This document shows, in pieces, positions 26,460-35,231 of a stretch of 64,000 bases of DNA. Position 1 is the stretch's first letter. Every line of letters starts with the position of its first letter. This DNA is from Acidobacteriota bacterium (GTDB lineage: Bacteria; Acidobacteriota; Thermoanaerobaculia; Multivoradales; J023). The position numbers were made by a program, and so were the translations under genes. The DNA lies in NCBI GenBank assembly GCA_029263315.1, contig JAJCXR010000042.1, positions 62,001-126,000 of the forward strand. The letters run 5' to 3'. Below the pieces are notes generated by a model. That model did not search any database, had not been told where the DNA came from, and saw nothing but the letters and a program-made list of their open reading frames with translations.

Positions 26460-27311
26460 TCAGGGCACCTGGCTCGACCAAACCCCGGCATCTCCCGATT
26501 CGAAGCCGTCGCTGAACAGCAGGTCATCGCTGCGATAGGTGATGATCAAGGCCGGCCGTGTTGTCGGAGCGGTATTCTCTCGGCTGGCGAAGCGCTTGAC
26601 GGTGCGGTTGGCGGTTTCGTCGCCGAGCAGAATCCAGCCGTAGTTGGTGGCCGGGTCGTCGAGCCATCCTTGCACGTCGGCCACCATCTCGGGGGTGGAC
26701 CCCCAGGTGTAGAAATTGAAGTCCGCCACCGTCTGTGTGGCACTGCTCAGACTGCCGAAGTCTCCGCCTGGGGTCGACCAGATCGCCGTGTCGAAGAAGC
26801 TGTGCAGCCAGGTGGCGTCCCCGGTTGTGCTGGAGGTGCCGATGCCTTCTTGCCCCTCGGCATCGGAGGTCCCTTCGCCCCAGTCTGATTCCATGGGCAG
26901 CAACCGAACGTCGATGTTGCCGGCAAACGTTCGATTCATCTCCAAACGCAGCTGCACCTCTTCGATGATCGCCGGCGCTGGGATCGCCGCGGCGATGTCG
27001 AAGGCCAGCAGAGCGCGTCGCCTTAGGGCCTGGTTGGTGCGTCCGGCGAAGATGAACAAACCGGCACCGTTGCTCAGCTCTCCGTTCTGGGTCTCGTAGA
27101 GGGTGTTGTCTTTCATCGCACCGAGGGTGACGGTGGTGGACGAGCCGCCGAGACCGGGTTCGCCCTTGCCTTTTCCAGGGGTTTGGGACCAGGACGGCGC
27201 GGCCATGAGATGGGCGATCGCCAGAGCTCCGATCCACCGCTGGAGAGAGTGACGACGTCGGAGGTCTGAAGGTCGCTGGGCTGATGAAATCACTGCGGGA
27301 TGGCGAAGCAT
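26460..27311 (-). CDS. Secreted DNRLRE-type beta-sandwich protein with DGFESGD tail
   Basis: The ATG at 27311 is chosen because AAAGGG lies 8 bases upstream; two earlier in-frame starts have no ribosome site. The 283-aa protein has an N-terminal signal (WIGALAIAHLMAAPSWS, about 26-42). The core is like the DNRLRE (disaggregatase-related) repeat proteins, with the phrases ALLAFDIAAAIP and LRLEMN, the segment WTSTPGGDFGSL-like (written ..IWSTPGGDFGSL) and a WLDDPATNYGWILLGDE ending. The last 16 residues DGFESGDAGVWSSQVP repeat the C-terminal motif of the protein at 14917-16686. It lies 16 bases after the tRNA end on the opposite strand. Carbohydrate binding or surface display is a family-based guess. 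Confidence 0.75.
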   Translation of the reverse strand: MLRHPAVISSAQRPSDLRRRHSLQRWIGALAIAHLMAAPSWSQTPGKGKGEPGLGGSSTTVTLGAMKDNTLYETQNGELSNGAGLFIFAGRTNQALRRRALLAFDIAAAIPAPAIIEEVQLRLEMNRTFAGNIDVRLLPMESDWGEGTSDAEGQEGIGTSSTTGDATWLHSFFDTAIWSTPGGDFGSLSSATQTVADFNFYTWGSTPEMVADVQGWLDDPATNYGWILLGDETANRTVKRFASRENTAPTTRPALIITYRSDDLLFSDGFESGDAGVWSSQVP

Positions 27312-27569
27312 GAAGTAGGCCCTTTCGATGGTAGATCGTCCAGCCATTCTAGCGGCTGGCTCTGCCACGGAGCGTCGATTCTGCCCGGGTCGGAAAGCAG
27401 GGGGGACCTCCCCCTGAGCTCTCCTACAAAAAGCTGCTGAAAGCCCCAGTTACTGCGGTTGAGGTTGGAGGTCCTCGATTTAGACGGGGAGATACGGCGA
27501 TGAAGATCAATCGCCGGAAGAGATCTGCTGTGGGTCTGACCGAAGCATGTTCTATGGTATTTTTTACCT

Positions 27570-28916
27570 ATGCACCCCTTGATCTCCGCAGACCTGCGCA
27601 TCTCCCACCTCGGCCCCGGCACGATTCCATCCCCCTTGGGAAAGATCCATGAGGGCTTTGTGCCCGACGGACCTCAGATTTTGGTGAGCAGCCGTCTCGA
27701 CGATCTGGCGGCGGAGGGCGCCCTGCGGGAGACTCCGGGTTTCGAAGCGGCGGGGCCGCGGGCCAAGCTGTTTCACGATGCCGCCGGTTTGACTTGCGGC
27801 ATCGTCACCTGCGGCGGTCTGTGCCCTGGGCTCAATGACGTCATCCGCTCCATCGTCCTGACCTTGAATCACCGCTACGGTGTGCACCGAGTGCTCGGCT
27901 TTCGCTACGGTTACGATGGCCTGGCCGAGCAACCGAAGGCGCCGCCCATCGAGATGACAAACGACCTGGTGCGCGATATCCACCACCGGGGTGGCACCCT
28001 GCTGGGATCGTCGCGGGGGCCGCAGGATGTCGGCGAGATGGTCGATACATTGGTACGACGAGGCGTGGGTTTGCTCTTCGCCGTCGGCGGCGACGGGACC
28101 TTGCGGGGCGCTTCGGCCCTGTGTCGGGAAATCGAACGACGGCAGTTGCAGATCGGCGTCATCGGCATTCCCAAGACCATCGACAATGACATCGATTACA
28201 TGCAGCGCAGCTTTGGTTTCACCACCGCGGTGGAGGCAGCGCAGGCGTCGTTGGAGGCGGCCCACATCGAAGCCCGGGGCGCTTGGAACGGCATCGGTTT
28301 GGTACAACTGATGGGACGCCACAGCGGTTTTATCGCCGCCCACGCTAGTCTGGCCAACGGCGACGTCAACTTCTGCTTGGTGCCGGAACAGGAATTTTTC
28401 TTGAACGGCGAAGGGGGGCTGCTCGATCTCCTAGAGCGACGTCTCGCCGACCGGCATCATGCCGTCATTGTGGTGGCGGAAGGGGCCGGCCAGGATCTGA
28501 TGACCGCCTCGGAGCTCGCCGATGCGTCGGGGAATCGACGCCTACAGCCCATCGGTTCCTTTCTCAAACGACAGATCGTCGAGCACTTCGAAGGTCGCGG
28601 CATCGACATGACCTTGAAACTCATCGACCCCAGCTACACCATCCGCAGCCTGCGGGCCAGCGCCTTGGACTCGGCCTTCTGCCTGATGCTGGGGCAACAT
28701 GCGGTGCATGCGGGCATGGCCGGCCGCACCGATATGGTGGTCGGATACTGGAATCAGCATTTCACCCACCTACCCATCGCGCTGGCGGTAGCCCGGCGCA
28801 AACAGCTGGACCCCAACGGAGAGCTGTGGCATCGGGTGCTCGGCACCACCGGTCAACCGCCCACCATGGGGGCTGGAGCCCCGGCAGGCAAGACAGCGCA
28901 GAGGCGCGGAGGTTAG
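27570..28916 (+). CDS. ATP-dependent 6-phosphofructokinase (TP0108/plant-like clade)
   Basis: This is a 448-aa enzyme phosphorylating fructose 6-phosphate to fructose 1,6-bisphosphate. Motifs: CGGLCPGLNDVIR (81-93), GGDGTLRGA (173-181), PKTIDNDI (201-208, catalytic Asp205), and MGRHSGFIAAHASL (248-261). The MGRHSGF plus GGDGT combination is that of the longer ATP-PFK clade found in plants, spirochaetes and many Acidobacteriota. The PKTIDND lysine is shared with pyrophosphate enzymes, so the phosphate donor needs testing. The last 20 residues are a Gly/Ala/Arg-rich tail beyond the fold. Its stop is inside the GGAGG site region of the next gene, so the two genes are tightly linked. Confidence 0.9.
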   Translation: MHPLISADLRISHLGPGTIPSPLGKIHEGFVPDGPQILVSSRLDDLAAEGALRETPGFEAAGPRAKLFHDAAGLTCGIVTCGGLCPGLNDVIRSIVLTLNHRYGVHRVLGFRYGYDGLAEQPKAPPIEMTNDLVRDIHHRGGTLLGSSRGPQDVGEMVDTLVRRGVGLLFAVGGDGTLRGASALCREIERRQLQIGVIGIPKTIDNDIDYMQRSFGFTTAVEAAQASLEAAHIEARGAWNGIGLVQLMGRHSGFIAAHASLANGDVNFCLVPEQEFFLNGEGGLLDLLERRLADRHHAVIVVAEGAGQDLMTASELADASGNRRLQPIGSFLKRQIVEHFEGRGIDMTLKLIDPSYTIRSLRASALDSAFCLMLGQHAVHAGMAGRTDMVVGYWNQHFTHLPIALAVARRKQLDPNGELWHRVLGTTGQPPTMGAGAPAGKTAQRRGG

Positions 28917-31435
28917 CGGCCATCGACGTTTTTCTTTCCTACTGGTACCAGGACGAAGACCTGAAGCGAGGTCTCGAGGAGCAGCTCGCTCAGTTGCGGG
29001 CCGAGGGTGCCATCACCGGCTGGGGCTCGCGGCTCATCGGTCTCGACTGGCAGCCCCAGGATCCGGTAGACGAGGGAATTCGAACGGCGGACCTCATTCT
29101 CTTCTTGATCTCCTCCTCCCTGGTATCGAGCCGCTACTTGCTGGCCGAGGAAGCGCAGATCGCCTTGGCCCGCCAGCAAGCCGGCGTCGCCCGCCTGATC
29201 CCCATTCTGCTGCGTCCCTGCCAATGGCAGAGCACACCCCTGGCCGACTTGACAGCGCTGCCCGCAGAGGGCCGACCTCTGACCCTATGGCCCGACCAGG
29301 CAGCGGCTTGGGGCGATGTCCTCGACGGCCTGCGCCGCCACCTGGGCGAGCTCCAAGGCACCGCGAAGGCCCCTGGCGTCGACGCCGGACAGCGATCTCC
29401 GGAGCCCGAGCCGGTGTTCACCGACGAAACCACACGGGCCCTGGGGCGGGAGCTCCAGATGGCGCACACGCGGCGCGCGCAGGCGGCGGCGACGGGCACC
29501 GAGACGTCTAAACTGGACGCCACTATTCTGCGCCTCAAGGGACAGCTGCGGGCCGCCGGCACCCTGCGGCCCGGAGACATCTTGGCAGGACGCTACCGCC
29601 TCCTCGAAGCCCTGAGCTCAGGCCACGGGTCGCAGACCTGGCGGGGTTATGACCGGGAGCTGCAAACCGGCGTGGCGATCAAGACCCTGCTGGTGGACGG
29701 ACCACGGAACCGTCGCCAGCGCCGGGCATTTCGGCACTCCGCCCAGCAACAGGCCAAGCTGGCAGAGCTCGAAGGTGTAGTCCGCGTCTTGCTGGCCCAA
29801 GGCAAGGACGGCGATGTCGTCTTCCAAGTGCAGGAGCTGCTGACCGGGGGCGATTTCCGGCAGCTCATCCGGCAAGGCGAGATGTCGGTCAATGAGCGCT
29901 TGGCGGTCATCCTCGAAGTCGGCGAAAGCCTCGAAGCCGCCCACCGCCTGGGCGTCATCCACAAGAATGTGCGGCCTGAGCACATCCTGTTCGATAGCAC
30001 CGGTAACCCCAAGCTCAGCAACTTCGATCAGATCCGCGGCGTCGATGCCAGCGGCTCGGGCCATTCCCCGGAGCGTGACCGTTTCCTGCACGTCGCCCCC
30101 GAGGCGATGACCTTTGGCGAGGTGGGCCCCGCCGCCGATGTCTATGGCCTGGGCATGACGACCCTTTTCGCCCTGCACGGCGAAGACCTGCCGCCGGCCC
30201 TGGCGCAGAGCCTGCAAGAGCTGATGGCCAGCCTGCAAATCCCCGACGCCAGCCTGCCGGTGATCGAAAAGGCCCTGGCCTGGAAGGCGGCGGACCGCTG
30301 GCCCAGCGTCGGCGAATATTGCGACGCCCTGCACCAATCATTCATCCCCCTCTCAGCCGAGGCCCGAGCGGCCCAGGAGGCCAGGAAGGCCGCCGAAGCC
30401 AAGGCCGCACGGGAGGAACGGGAGCAGCGGGAACCGGCGCCCCGCATCGTCATCCCCAAGGGGCCCACCGGCAAACCCGAAGGCATCGCCTTCCGCCAGC
30501 GCCGCCGGACCGGCGGTCGCCGCTCGGCCGAGCCCTCTTTGAAGTTGTTGCCTCTCTTGCTGATCGGCGGTCTGCTGGCGGTCGGGGTCTTCGCCCTGTC
30601 CCTGTGGCGCGCCCCCGGCGACGGAGCCGCGACTTCGACGCCTGGCCGGGAGAGCGACGAAAACAGCGCTGCGGTGGCCACCAGCGTCACCCGGGACTGC
30701 GCCCGGTTGGCCCGCGCCGCCGGCATCGATATGCAGCTCGTGCCGGCGGGCGTCTACACCCTGGGGACCGACGAGGCCCTCGCCGCCTACGGTGACAGCC
30801 CGAGCGCCGTGCTGCGCTCGCAACCGAGCCACAGCATCCACCTGAGCTCTTTCTGGATCAGCACCTACGCCATCACCAACGAACAGTACGACCGCTTCGT
30901 CAACGAGACCGGGTACCCAACTCCCAAGCTCCGGCAGGCCTCGGGTTTCGACGCTCCCACCCAACCGGTGGTCGCCGTGAGCTGGCGCGACGCCGAGCGG
31001 TTCAGCCAATGGGCGGGCATGCAATTGCCCAGCGAGGCGCAATGGGAGGCCGCGGCTCGGGGTAGCCTGGCTTACCGCTATCCCTGGGGCAATGGCGAGC
31101 CCACCCCCAATCTCGCCAACTACGGTGGCGAGCCCCTGGCCAAGGTCGACGACTACCTCGACGGTGCCGGTCCCTTCGGCACCCTGGGTCAAGCCGGAGG
31201 CGTCTGGGAATGGTGCCGCGACACCTGGAGCGAGCGGCCCTATGTCGACCGCGAAGGGGCGGTCGATCCCGTATCGGTGTACGGTAATACCTCCCGGCGG
31301 GTGGCCCGCGGCGGCTCCTGGTCCAACGACGCCAGCAATCTCGTGGCGGCGGTGCGGCTGCAATTCGGCACCCTCGACCAACACCGCGACAACGTCGGTT
31401 TCCGTCTGGTGTGCGAACCCGAATCCACACCGTAA
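28826..31435 (+). CDS. TIR / pseudokinase / transmembrane / FGE-sulfatase fusion protein
   Basis: The only canonical start in frame is GTG at 28826, overlapping the PFK gene by 91 bases. A GGAGG at 28908-28912 sits 9 bases before an ATC codon (28922) exactly where a TIR domain usually begins, so the start is unsettled. Of 869 aa: TIR domain about 33-175 (DVFLSY, DEGIRTADLILFLISSSL, LAEEAQIALAR with the candidate NADase Glu), kinase-like domain about 255-505, transmembrane helix 573-594, FGE-sulfatase/formylglycine-generating-like domain about 634-865 (LVPAGVYTLGTD, GVWEWCRDTW, RRVARGGSWSNDA, NVGFRLV). The kinase keeps the VAIK lysine (Lys286), but HRD reads HKN (379-381) and DFG reads NFD (399-401). 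It is therefore probably a pseudokinase. The FGE half should be outside the cytoplasm. Confidence 0.88.
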   Translation: MASGARHHRSTAHHGGWSPGRQDSAEARRLAAIDVFLSYWYQDEDLKRGLEEQLAQLRAEGAITGWGSRLIGLDWQPQDPVDEGIRTADLILFLISSSLVSSRYLLAEEAQIALARQQAGVARLIPILLRPCQWQSTPLADLTALPAEGRPLTLWPDQAAAWGDVLDGLRRHLGELQGTAKAPGVDAGQRSPEPEPVFTDETTRALGRELQMAHTRRAQAAATGTETSKLDATILRLKGQLRAAGTLRPGDILAGRYRLLEALSSGHGSQTWRGYDRELQTGVAIKTLLVDGPRNRRQRRAFRHSAQQQAKLAELEGVVRVLLAQGKDGDVVFQVQELLTGGDFRQLIRQGEMSVNERLAVILEVGESLEAAHRLGVIHKNVRPEHILFDSTGNPKLSNFDQIRGVDASGSGHSPERDRFLHVAPEAMTFGEVGPAADVYGLGMTTLFALHGEDLPPALAQSLQELMASLQIPDASLPVIEKALAWKAADRWPSVGEYCDALHQSFIPLSAEARAAQEARKAAEAKAAREEREQREPAPRIVIPKGPTGKPEGIAFRQRRRTGGRRSAEPSLKLLPLLLIGGLLAVGVFALSLWRAPGDGAATSTPGRESDENSAAVATSVTRDCARLARAAGIDMQLVPAGVYTLGTDEALAAYGDSPSAVLRSQPSHSIHLSSFWISTYAITNEQYDRFVNETGYPTPKLRQASGFDAPTQPVVAVSWRDAERFSQWAGMQLPSEAQWEAAARGSLAYRYPWGNGEPTPNLANYGGEPLAKVDDYLDGAGPFGTLGQAGGVWEWCRDTWSERPYVDREGAVDPVSVYGNTSRRVARGGSWSNDASNLVAAVRLQFGTLDQHRDNVGFRLVCEPESTP

Positions 31436-31503
31436 ACCGACTTCCCCTACACCGTGAACCGACTTCCGCTTGGGATCTCGGGCCAGCCCCGATAGCATAG
31501 GGT

Positions 31504-33324
31504 GTGCAAACTTCATCCTCGCCCCAAGCCTCGTTCATCGGCCCGGTCGACGACCGGGGACATATCCAAGACGCCTTCGCAAACGACGACCTGGAGGAGC
31601 CTCAATCCTGGCCGTTGGCCTCTCCCCAGCCCCCGGGCACCTGGCTTCAGGTGCGCATCGTCGATGGTCGAGCCAAGAGCATCGGTGATCCCTTGGCCAC
31701 CGCCGGGACAGCCCTGGCGGAGCTTTACGGCCTGGCGGCCAGCCGCGGCCTGTCGCCCTTGCATCCGGCCGCGGTGATGGCCGAAGCCGAGGCGGTGGTC
31801 GAAGATCCAGGCATCGACGACCCCAGCCTCGATGACCTGACCCACCTACCCTTTTTCACCATCGACGAAGCCCATTCCAAGGACTTGGACCAAGCCCTGT
31901 GCATCGAGCCCGGTGCAGACGGCGAGGGATTCCGGGTTTGGTACGCCATCGCCGACGCGGCGTGGAGCGTGCGTCCGGGCACCGCCCTCTTCGCCGAAGC
32001 CCTGGAGCGCGGCGCCACCTACTACTTGCCGGGCCTGGTCATTCCGATGCTGCCCAAGGCCCTGTCGGAAGGGGTGGTCTCGCTCAATCCCGGGGTTGAT
32101 CGTCGGGCCCTGGTTTTTGATATCGCGCTGGCGGAGGACGGCCAGGTGGTCAAGACCCAGCTACGCCGGGGGCGCATTCATAGCCGGATCAAAACCACCT
32201 ACGACGCCGTCCAAGCCTATCTCGACGGTCGCCAGGGGGTGCCCGGCGACGAGCCCGCCATCGCCCAGGGCATCGAGCTATTGCGCCAGGTGGGTCGGCG
32301 CCGCATGCGGTTGGCGGAGGCCCGGGACGTCATCTCCATCCGTCGCCAGGAGATCGCCCTTTCTTTGGGTGGCAAGCGGGGACTTCGCTTTGTTGCCATG
32401 GCGGACCCGCGCAACGATGTCGAACGCTACAACGAGCAAATCTCCCTCTTGTGCAATATCGAAGGCGCCCACTTCCTGGCCCGCGGCGATCGGCCGGACG
32501 ATGAAGTGCATCCCATCTACCGGGTGCACGATCCACCGACCCGCCAGCGTCTCGACCGCTTCGAGAGGAACGTACGAGCCCTGGTCAAGCTGCACGGTCT
32601 CGATGCCGACCGCTGGGCATGGCAACGGCGTCGGCAGAGCCTGGCCGGTTATTTGAAGTCGCTGCCCGAAGACGGTCCCGAGCATCACCTACGGGTGGCC
32701 AAGGCCATCCATCGTCAAGCCATGCTGACCGGCGGCCGTTCCCTCTACGATACGGCGCCGGGCTACCATTTCGGCGTTGGCGCCGACGCCTACGCCCGTT
32801 TCACCGCGCCGATGCGCGAAATGGTCGGCATTTTCTGCCACAAGGAAGCGTGGGAAAAGCTGGGCAAGGCCGAGCCCAACGACCGCCGGGCCGACGCCGA
32901 GCTGCAGAGCCTGATCCTCATCTTGGCCAATGAAGCCAAGCAAACCCAGCGCATCCTCGACCGGGAGGCCAACCGCCGCGTCTTGGATCAACTGTTCGAG
33001 CAAGCCCTGCGCAGCCGCAGGCGAGGTCAGGGCGACCCGGGGCGTGCTAAACCGGGCCTGCGCGGCGTCATCCTCGGCGTCTCCCGCTCCAAAGTGCATG
33101 TGGGATTGGAAGATCCGCCCATCGACATCAAAGTCTACTTGCGGGATTTGCAACGCCAACACGGCTGCAGGCTGCGTCAAGGGCGCGATACCATGACCGT
33201 TCGCCGCAGCGACAACGGCAAGCGCCTCTACACCGTCGGGCAGGCGGTGGAGGTTCGGGTCTACAAGCGGGATAAACGCCGTGACCGCTGGGTATTGAAT
33301 CTGAAAATCCTCGACGACGGATAG
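31504..33324 (+). CDS. RNB-domain (RNase II/R-like) ribonuclease
   Basis: This is a 606-aa protein, starting at GTG. A short N-terminal region precedes the RNB catalytic domain (about 115-430). The metal-site block reads FTIDEAHSKDLDQAL. Asp121, Asp127 and Asp129 match the first three catalytic aspartates of RNase II, but the fourth is Gln130. The DLDQA form is known in a side branch (for example actinobacterial RNB proteins), so it is not necessarily inactive. Other conserved parts are WYAIADAAWSVRPGT, ERGATYYLPGLVIPMLP, FTAPMREMVGIFCH and a C-terminal S1-like beta segment ending VYKRDKRRDRWVLNL. It degrades single-stranded RNA 3' to 5'. It is a probable housekeeping gene, separated from the upstream fusion gene by a 68-base spacer. 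Confidence 0.88.
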   Translation: MQTSSSPQASFIGPVDDRGHIQDAFANDDLEEPQSWPLASPQPPGTWLQVRIVDGRAKSIGDPLATAGTALAELYGLAASRGLSPLHPAAVMAEAEAVVEDPGIDDPSLDDLTHLPFFTIDEAHSKDLDQALCIEPGADGEGFRVWYAIADAAWSVRPGTALFAEALERGATYYLPGLVIPMLPKALSEGVVSLNPGVDRRALVFDIALAEDGQVVKTQLRRGRIHSRIKTTYDAVQAYLDGRQGVPGDEPAIAQGIELLRQVGRRRMRLAEARDVISIRRQEIALSLGGKRGLRFVAMADPRNDVERYNEQISLLCNIEGAHFLARGDRPDDEVHPIYRVHDPPTRQRLDRFERNVRALVKLHGLDADRWAWQRRRQSLAGYLKSLPEDGPEHHLRVAKAIHRQAMLTGGRSLYDTAPGYHFGVGADAYARFTAPMREMVGIFCHKEAWEKLGKAEPNDRRADAELQSLILILANEAKQTQRILDREANRRVLDQLFEQALRSRRRGQGDPGRAKPGLRGVILGVSRSKVHVGLEDPPIDIKVYLRDLQRQHGCRLRQGRDTMTVRRSDNGKRLYTVGQAVEVRVYKRDKRRDRWVLNLKILDDG

Positions 33325-33497
33325 CCGACAACAACCGGCCGGCGTCAATCACCCGTTGACTCTGCCGCATTTCTCTGCGATGTTTCCTGATGGAGGCGTA
33401 CACATTGCGCTGTTCGGTCACCGCGACAACCCGTGACCTCGGCGCGGTGCCGTACCATCACCGACCCGTCGTGACGACGCCAACAGAAGTGTAGACC

Positions 33498-34508
33498 TTG
33501 AACAAGACTTTACCCACCCTACTCCTCGCCGTCGTCTTGCTGGCCGTCGCTTGGTTGGCGGCGCAAAGCCCCAGGGCCCGCTTTAGCAACCTGGAGGTGC
33601 CCGCCGACGGTTTTGCCGAGGTGTATTTGCAGACCGACATCGGGGCGCCCCACAAATGCCTGGTAGGCGGGCGCGGCAGAACCACCGCCAAACGCTCCGA
33701 GAGCCAGGAAGGCAAGGCCAGCTGGCGGTGTCGGCAAGTCGGCGAGGTGCCCACCACCTACCTTGCCGAATCGAAGCTCGAGCCCAGCTTCCTCTTCGTA
33801 CCGGTAACCCAGGTCCGCGACCTGGCCTACCCGTTGGTCCACGATGTCTTGCGTCACCGCCTGCCCTTGCCGATGCCCGCCATGCGTTGGGTGCATTTCT
33901 ATCGCGACCGTCAGTTCCAAGGTCTGTACCTGGAGATTGAGCTGCCGACCCGAGCCTTCGCCGCCGAGCAGCAGCTCGGGCGTCTCGAAGTGTTGGCCAC
34001 GGCGGATTCCAACCTGCTGTGCTTGGATCGCAAGCTGCGTCCGAGATGCCCGATCTACAACTTGGCCCTGGCCGACGGCATCTTGCCCATGCCCATCGGC
34101 AACGACGCCAGCCGCCAGCTCTTTGCCTTGACCGCCTCGAGCGACGGCGAACGCCAATTTGTCCTCTCCGACACCGAGTACCGCCGGCTCTACCCCATGC
34201 CGCTGCCGGTTTCCCTGCATCGGCTGCTGCCCAGGGACGGGCTCTACCAGGACCAGCGCTACCGACGTTGGCTCGACGATGACGCCGCCGCGGCCCTGGA
34301 CGGCTCGGCCGCCATTTCCGAGGCGACCACCGTCGGTCGAGCCGAGCCGACACCCCAAACCCCCGGCGAGGCCCTGGCCGCCTTGCGGCTGCATTTACCG
34401 GCCTCCCTGGGGGCCACCTGCGAGGTCATGGTCTGCGACAGCGACAGCCTCCTGGCAAGCCTCGAAGTCAGCCCCAGCGTCCACTGGCTGCAGCAGGCCG
34501 GAGGCTGA
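33498..34508 (+). CDS. Membrane-anchored CotH-like N-region protein, first gene of the VTC/CotH operon
   Basis: The start is TTG at 33498. The 336-aa product has one N-terminal transmembrane helix (LPTLLLAVVLLAVAWLAA, residues 5-22), the rest presumably outside the membrane. Residues about 95-155 (VTQVRDLAYPLVHDVLRHRLPLPMP, then VHFYRDRQFQGLYLEIELP) resemble the corresponding first half of CotH kinases, including the large CotH gene downstream. The kinase catalytic segments with DH and PWD are absent, so it is at best a non-catalytic relative. It lies 3 bases before the VTC gene. A plausible -35 TTGACT (33356-33361) with GATGTT 17 bases on is upstream, but weak. No named family is recognised. 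Confidence 0.65.
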   Translation: MNKTLPTLLLAVVLLAVAWLAAQSPRARFSNLEVPADGFAEVYLQTDIGAPHKCLVGGRGRTTAKRSESQEGKASWRCRQVGEVPTTYLAESKLEPSFLFVPVTQVRDLAYPLVHDVLRHRLPLPMPAMRWVHFYRDRQFQGLYLEIELPTRAFAAEQQLGRLEVLATADSNLLCLDRKLRPRCPIYNLALADGILPMPIGNDASRQLFALTASSDGERQFVLSDTEYRRLYPMPLPVSLHRLLPRDGLYQDQRYRRWLDDDAAAALDGSAAISEATTVGRAEPTPQTPGEALAALRLHLPASLGATCEVMVCDSDSLLASLEVSPSVHWLQQAGG

Positions 34509-34511
34509 GCC

Positions 34512-35231
34512 ATGGCCGGACGCATCGAGCTCAAGTATCTGGTGGACCCCGCCACCAAAGAGCGTCTGCTGGCCCGCTGGCGACCTTATCTGGTGGCGGC
34601 ACCCTACACCGACGAGCTGGCCATGTATCCGATCATGAGCCTCTATTTCGATTCCCCGTCGCTGCGTTTTTACGATGAAAAGTTGGAGGGGGAGGCCCTG
34701 CGCAGCAAGGTGCGACTGCGCGGCTACGGCTACGATTGGCAAGCTCTCGACCCTTGTATTTTGGAGGTCAAGGGCAAGGTCAATCAGCGTATTCTCAAGT
34801 TTCGCAAGAACCTGGGGCCGTTTCGCCCGGAATACTTGCATCCCGCCCATTGGCCCCTGGACGACGATCCGTCCGCCGGGCCGGTGAGGGCCCTCGCCCT
34901 GCGCCACCGGCTACGGCCGGCGGTGCAGGTGCTCTACCGTCGTGAGACCTACGAATCACCTTTTTGTCCTGGCCTGCGGGTCGCCTTCGATTCCCAGCTC
35001 CTGGCCCTTGAGGTCGGCGAGCTGATGACCCCCGACAAGGTGGACGACATCAGATACCGCTGCCTTCCCGAAGACCGCTTCGTATTCGAAATCAAGTCCA
35101 ACGGCGGGCTCCCGACGTGGATTCTGCAGGGCATCCATGACGGTCAAGTCCTGCTGCGGAGCATTTCCAAATATGTCCTCGCCATCGAGAAATTGAACCT
35201 GCACCGGCGCGAGATGGGAGTTTACGCGTGA
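34512..35231 (+). CDS. VTC-domain polyphosphate polymerase
   Basis: This is a 239-aa protein, about the length of a free-standing VTC domain. It has the core basic-tunnel motifs: RIELKYLV (4-11), SLYFDSPSLRFYDEKLEG (38-55), RSKVRLRGYG (58-67), PCILEVKGKVNQRILKFRKN (about 76-95), VLYRRETYESP and a FEIKSNGGLPTW end. In yeast and bacteria these triphosphate-tunnel residues polymerise ATP gamma-phosphate into polyphosphate. The end overlaps the DUF4956 gene as GTGA. No signal or membrane helix, so it would work on the cytoplasmic side of the membrane protein encoded next. Confidence 0.9.
   Translation: MAGRIELKYLVDPATKERLLARWRPYLVAAPYTDELAMYPIMSLYFDSPSLRFYDEKLEGEALRSKVRLRGYGYDWQALDPCILEVKGKVNQRILKFRKNLGPFRPEYLHPAHWPLDDDPSAGPVRALALRHRLRPAVQVLYRRETYESPFCPGLRVAFDSQLLALEVGELMTPDKVDDIRYRCLPEDRFVFEIKSNGGLPTWILQGIHDGQVLLRSISKYVLAIEKLNLHRREMGVYA

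Noticed and set aside
31160..31435. Diversity-generating retroelement target site in the FGE domain, RGGSW to GFRL.
   Set aside because: The motif is ordinary for FGE domains, and no reverse transcriptase or template repeat is in the window.
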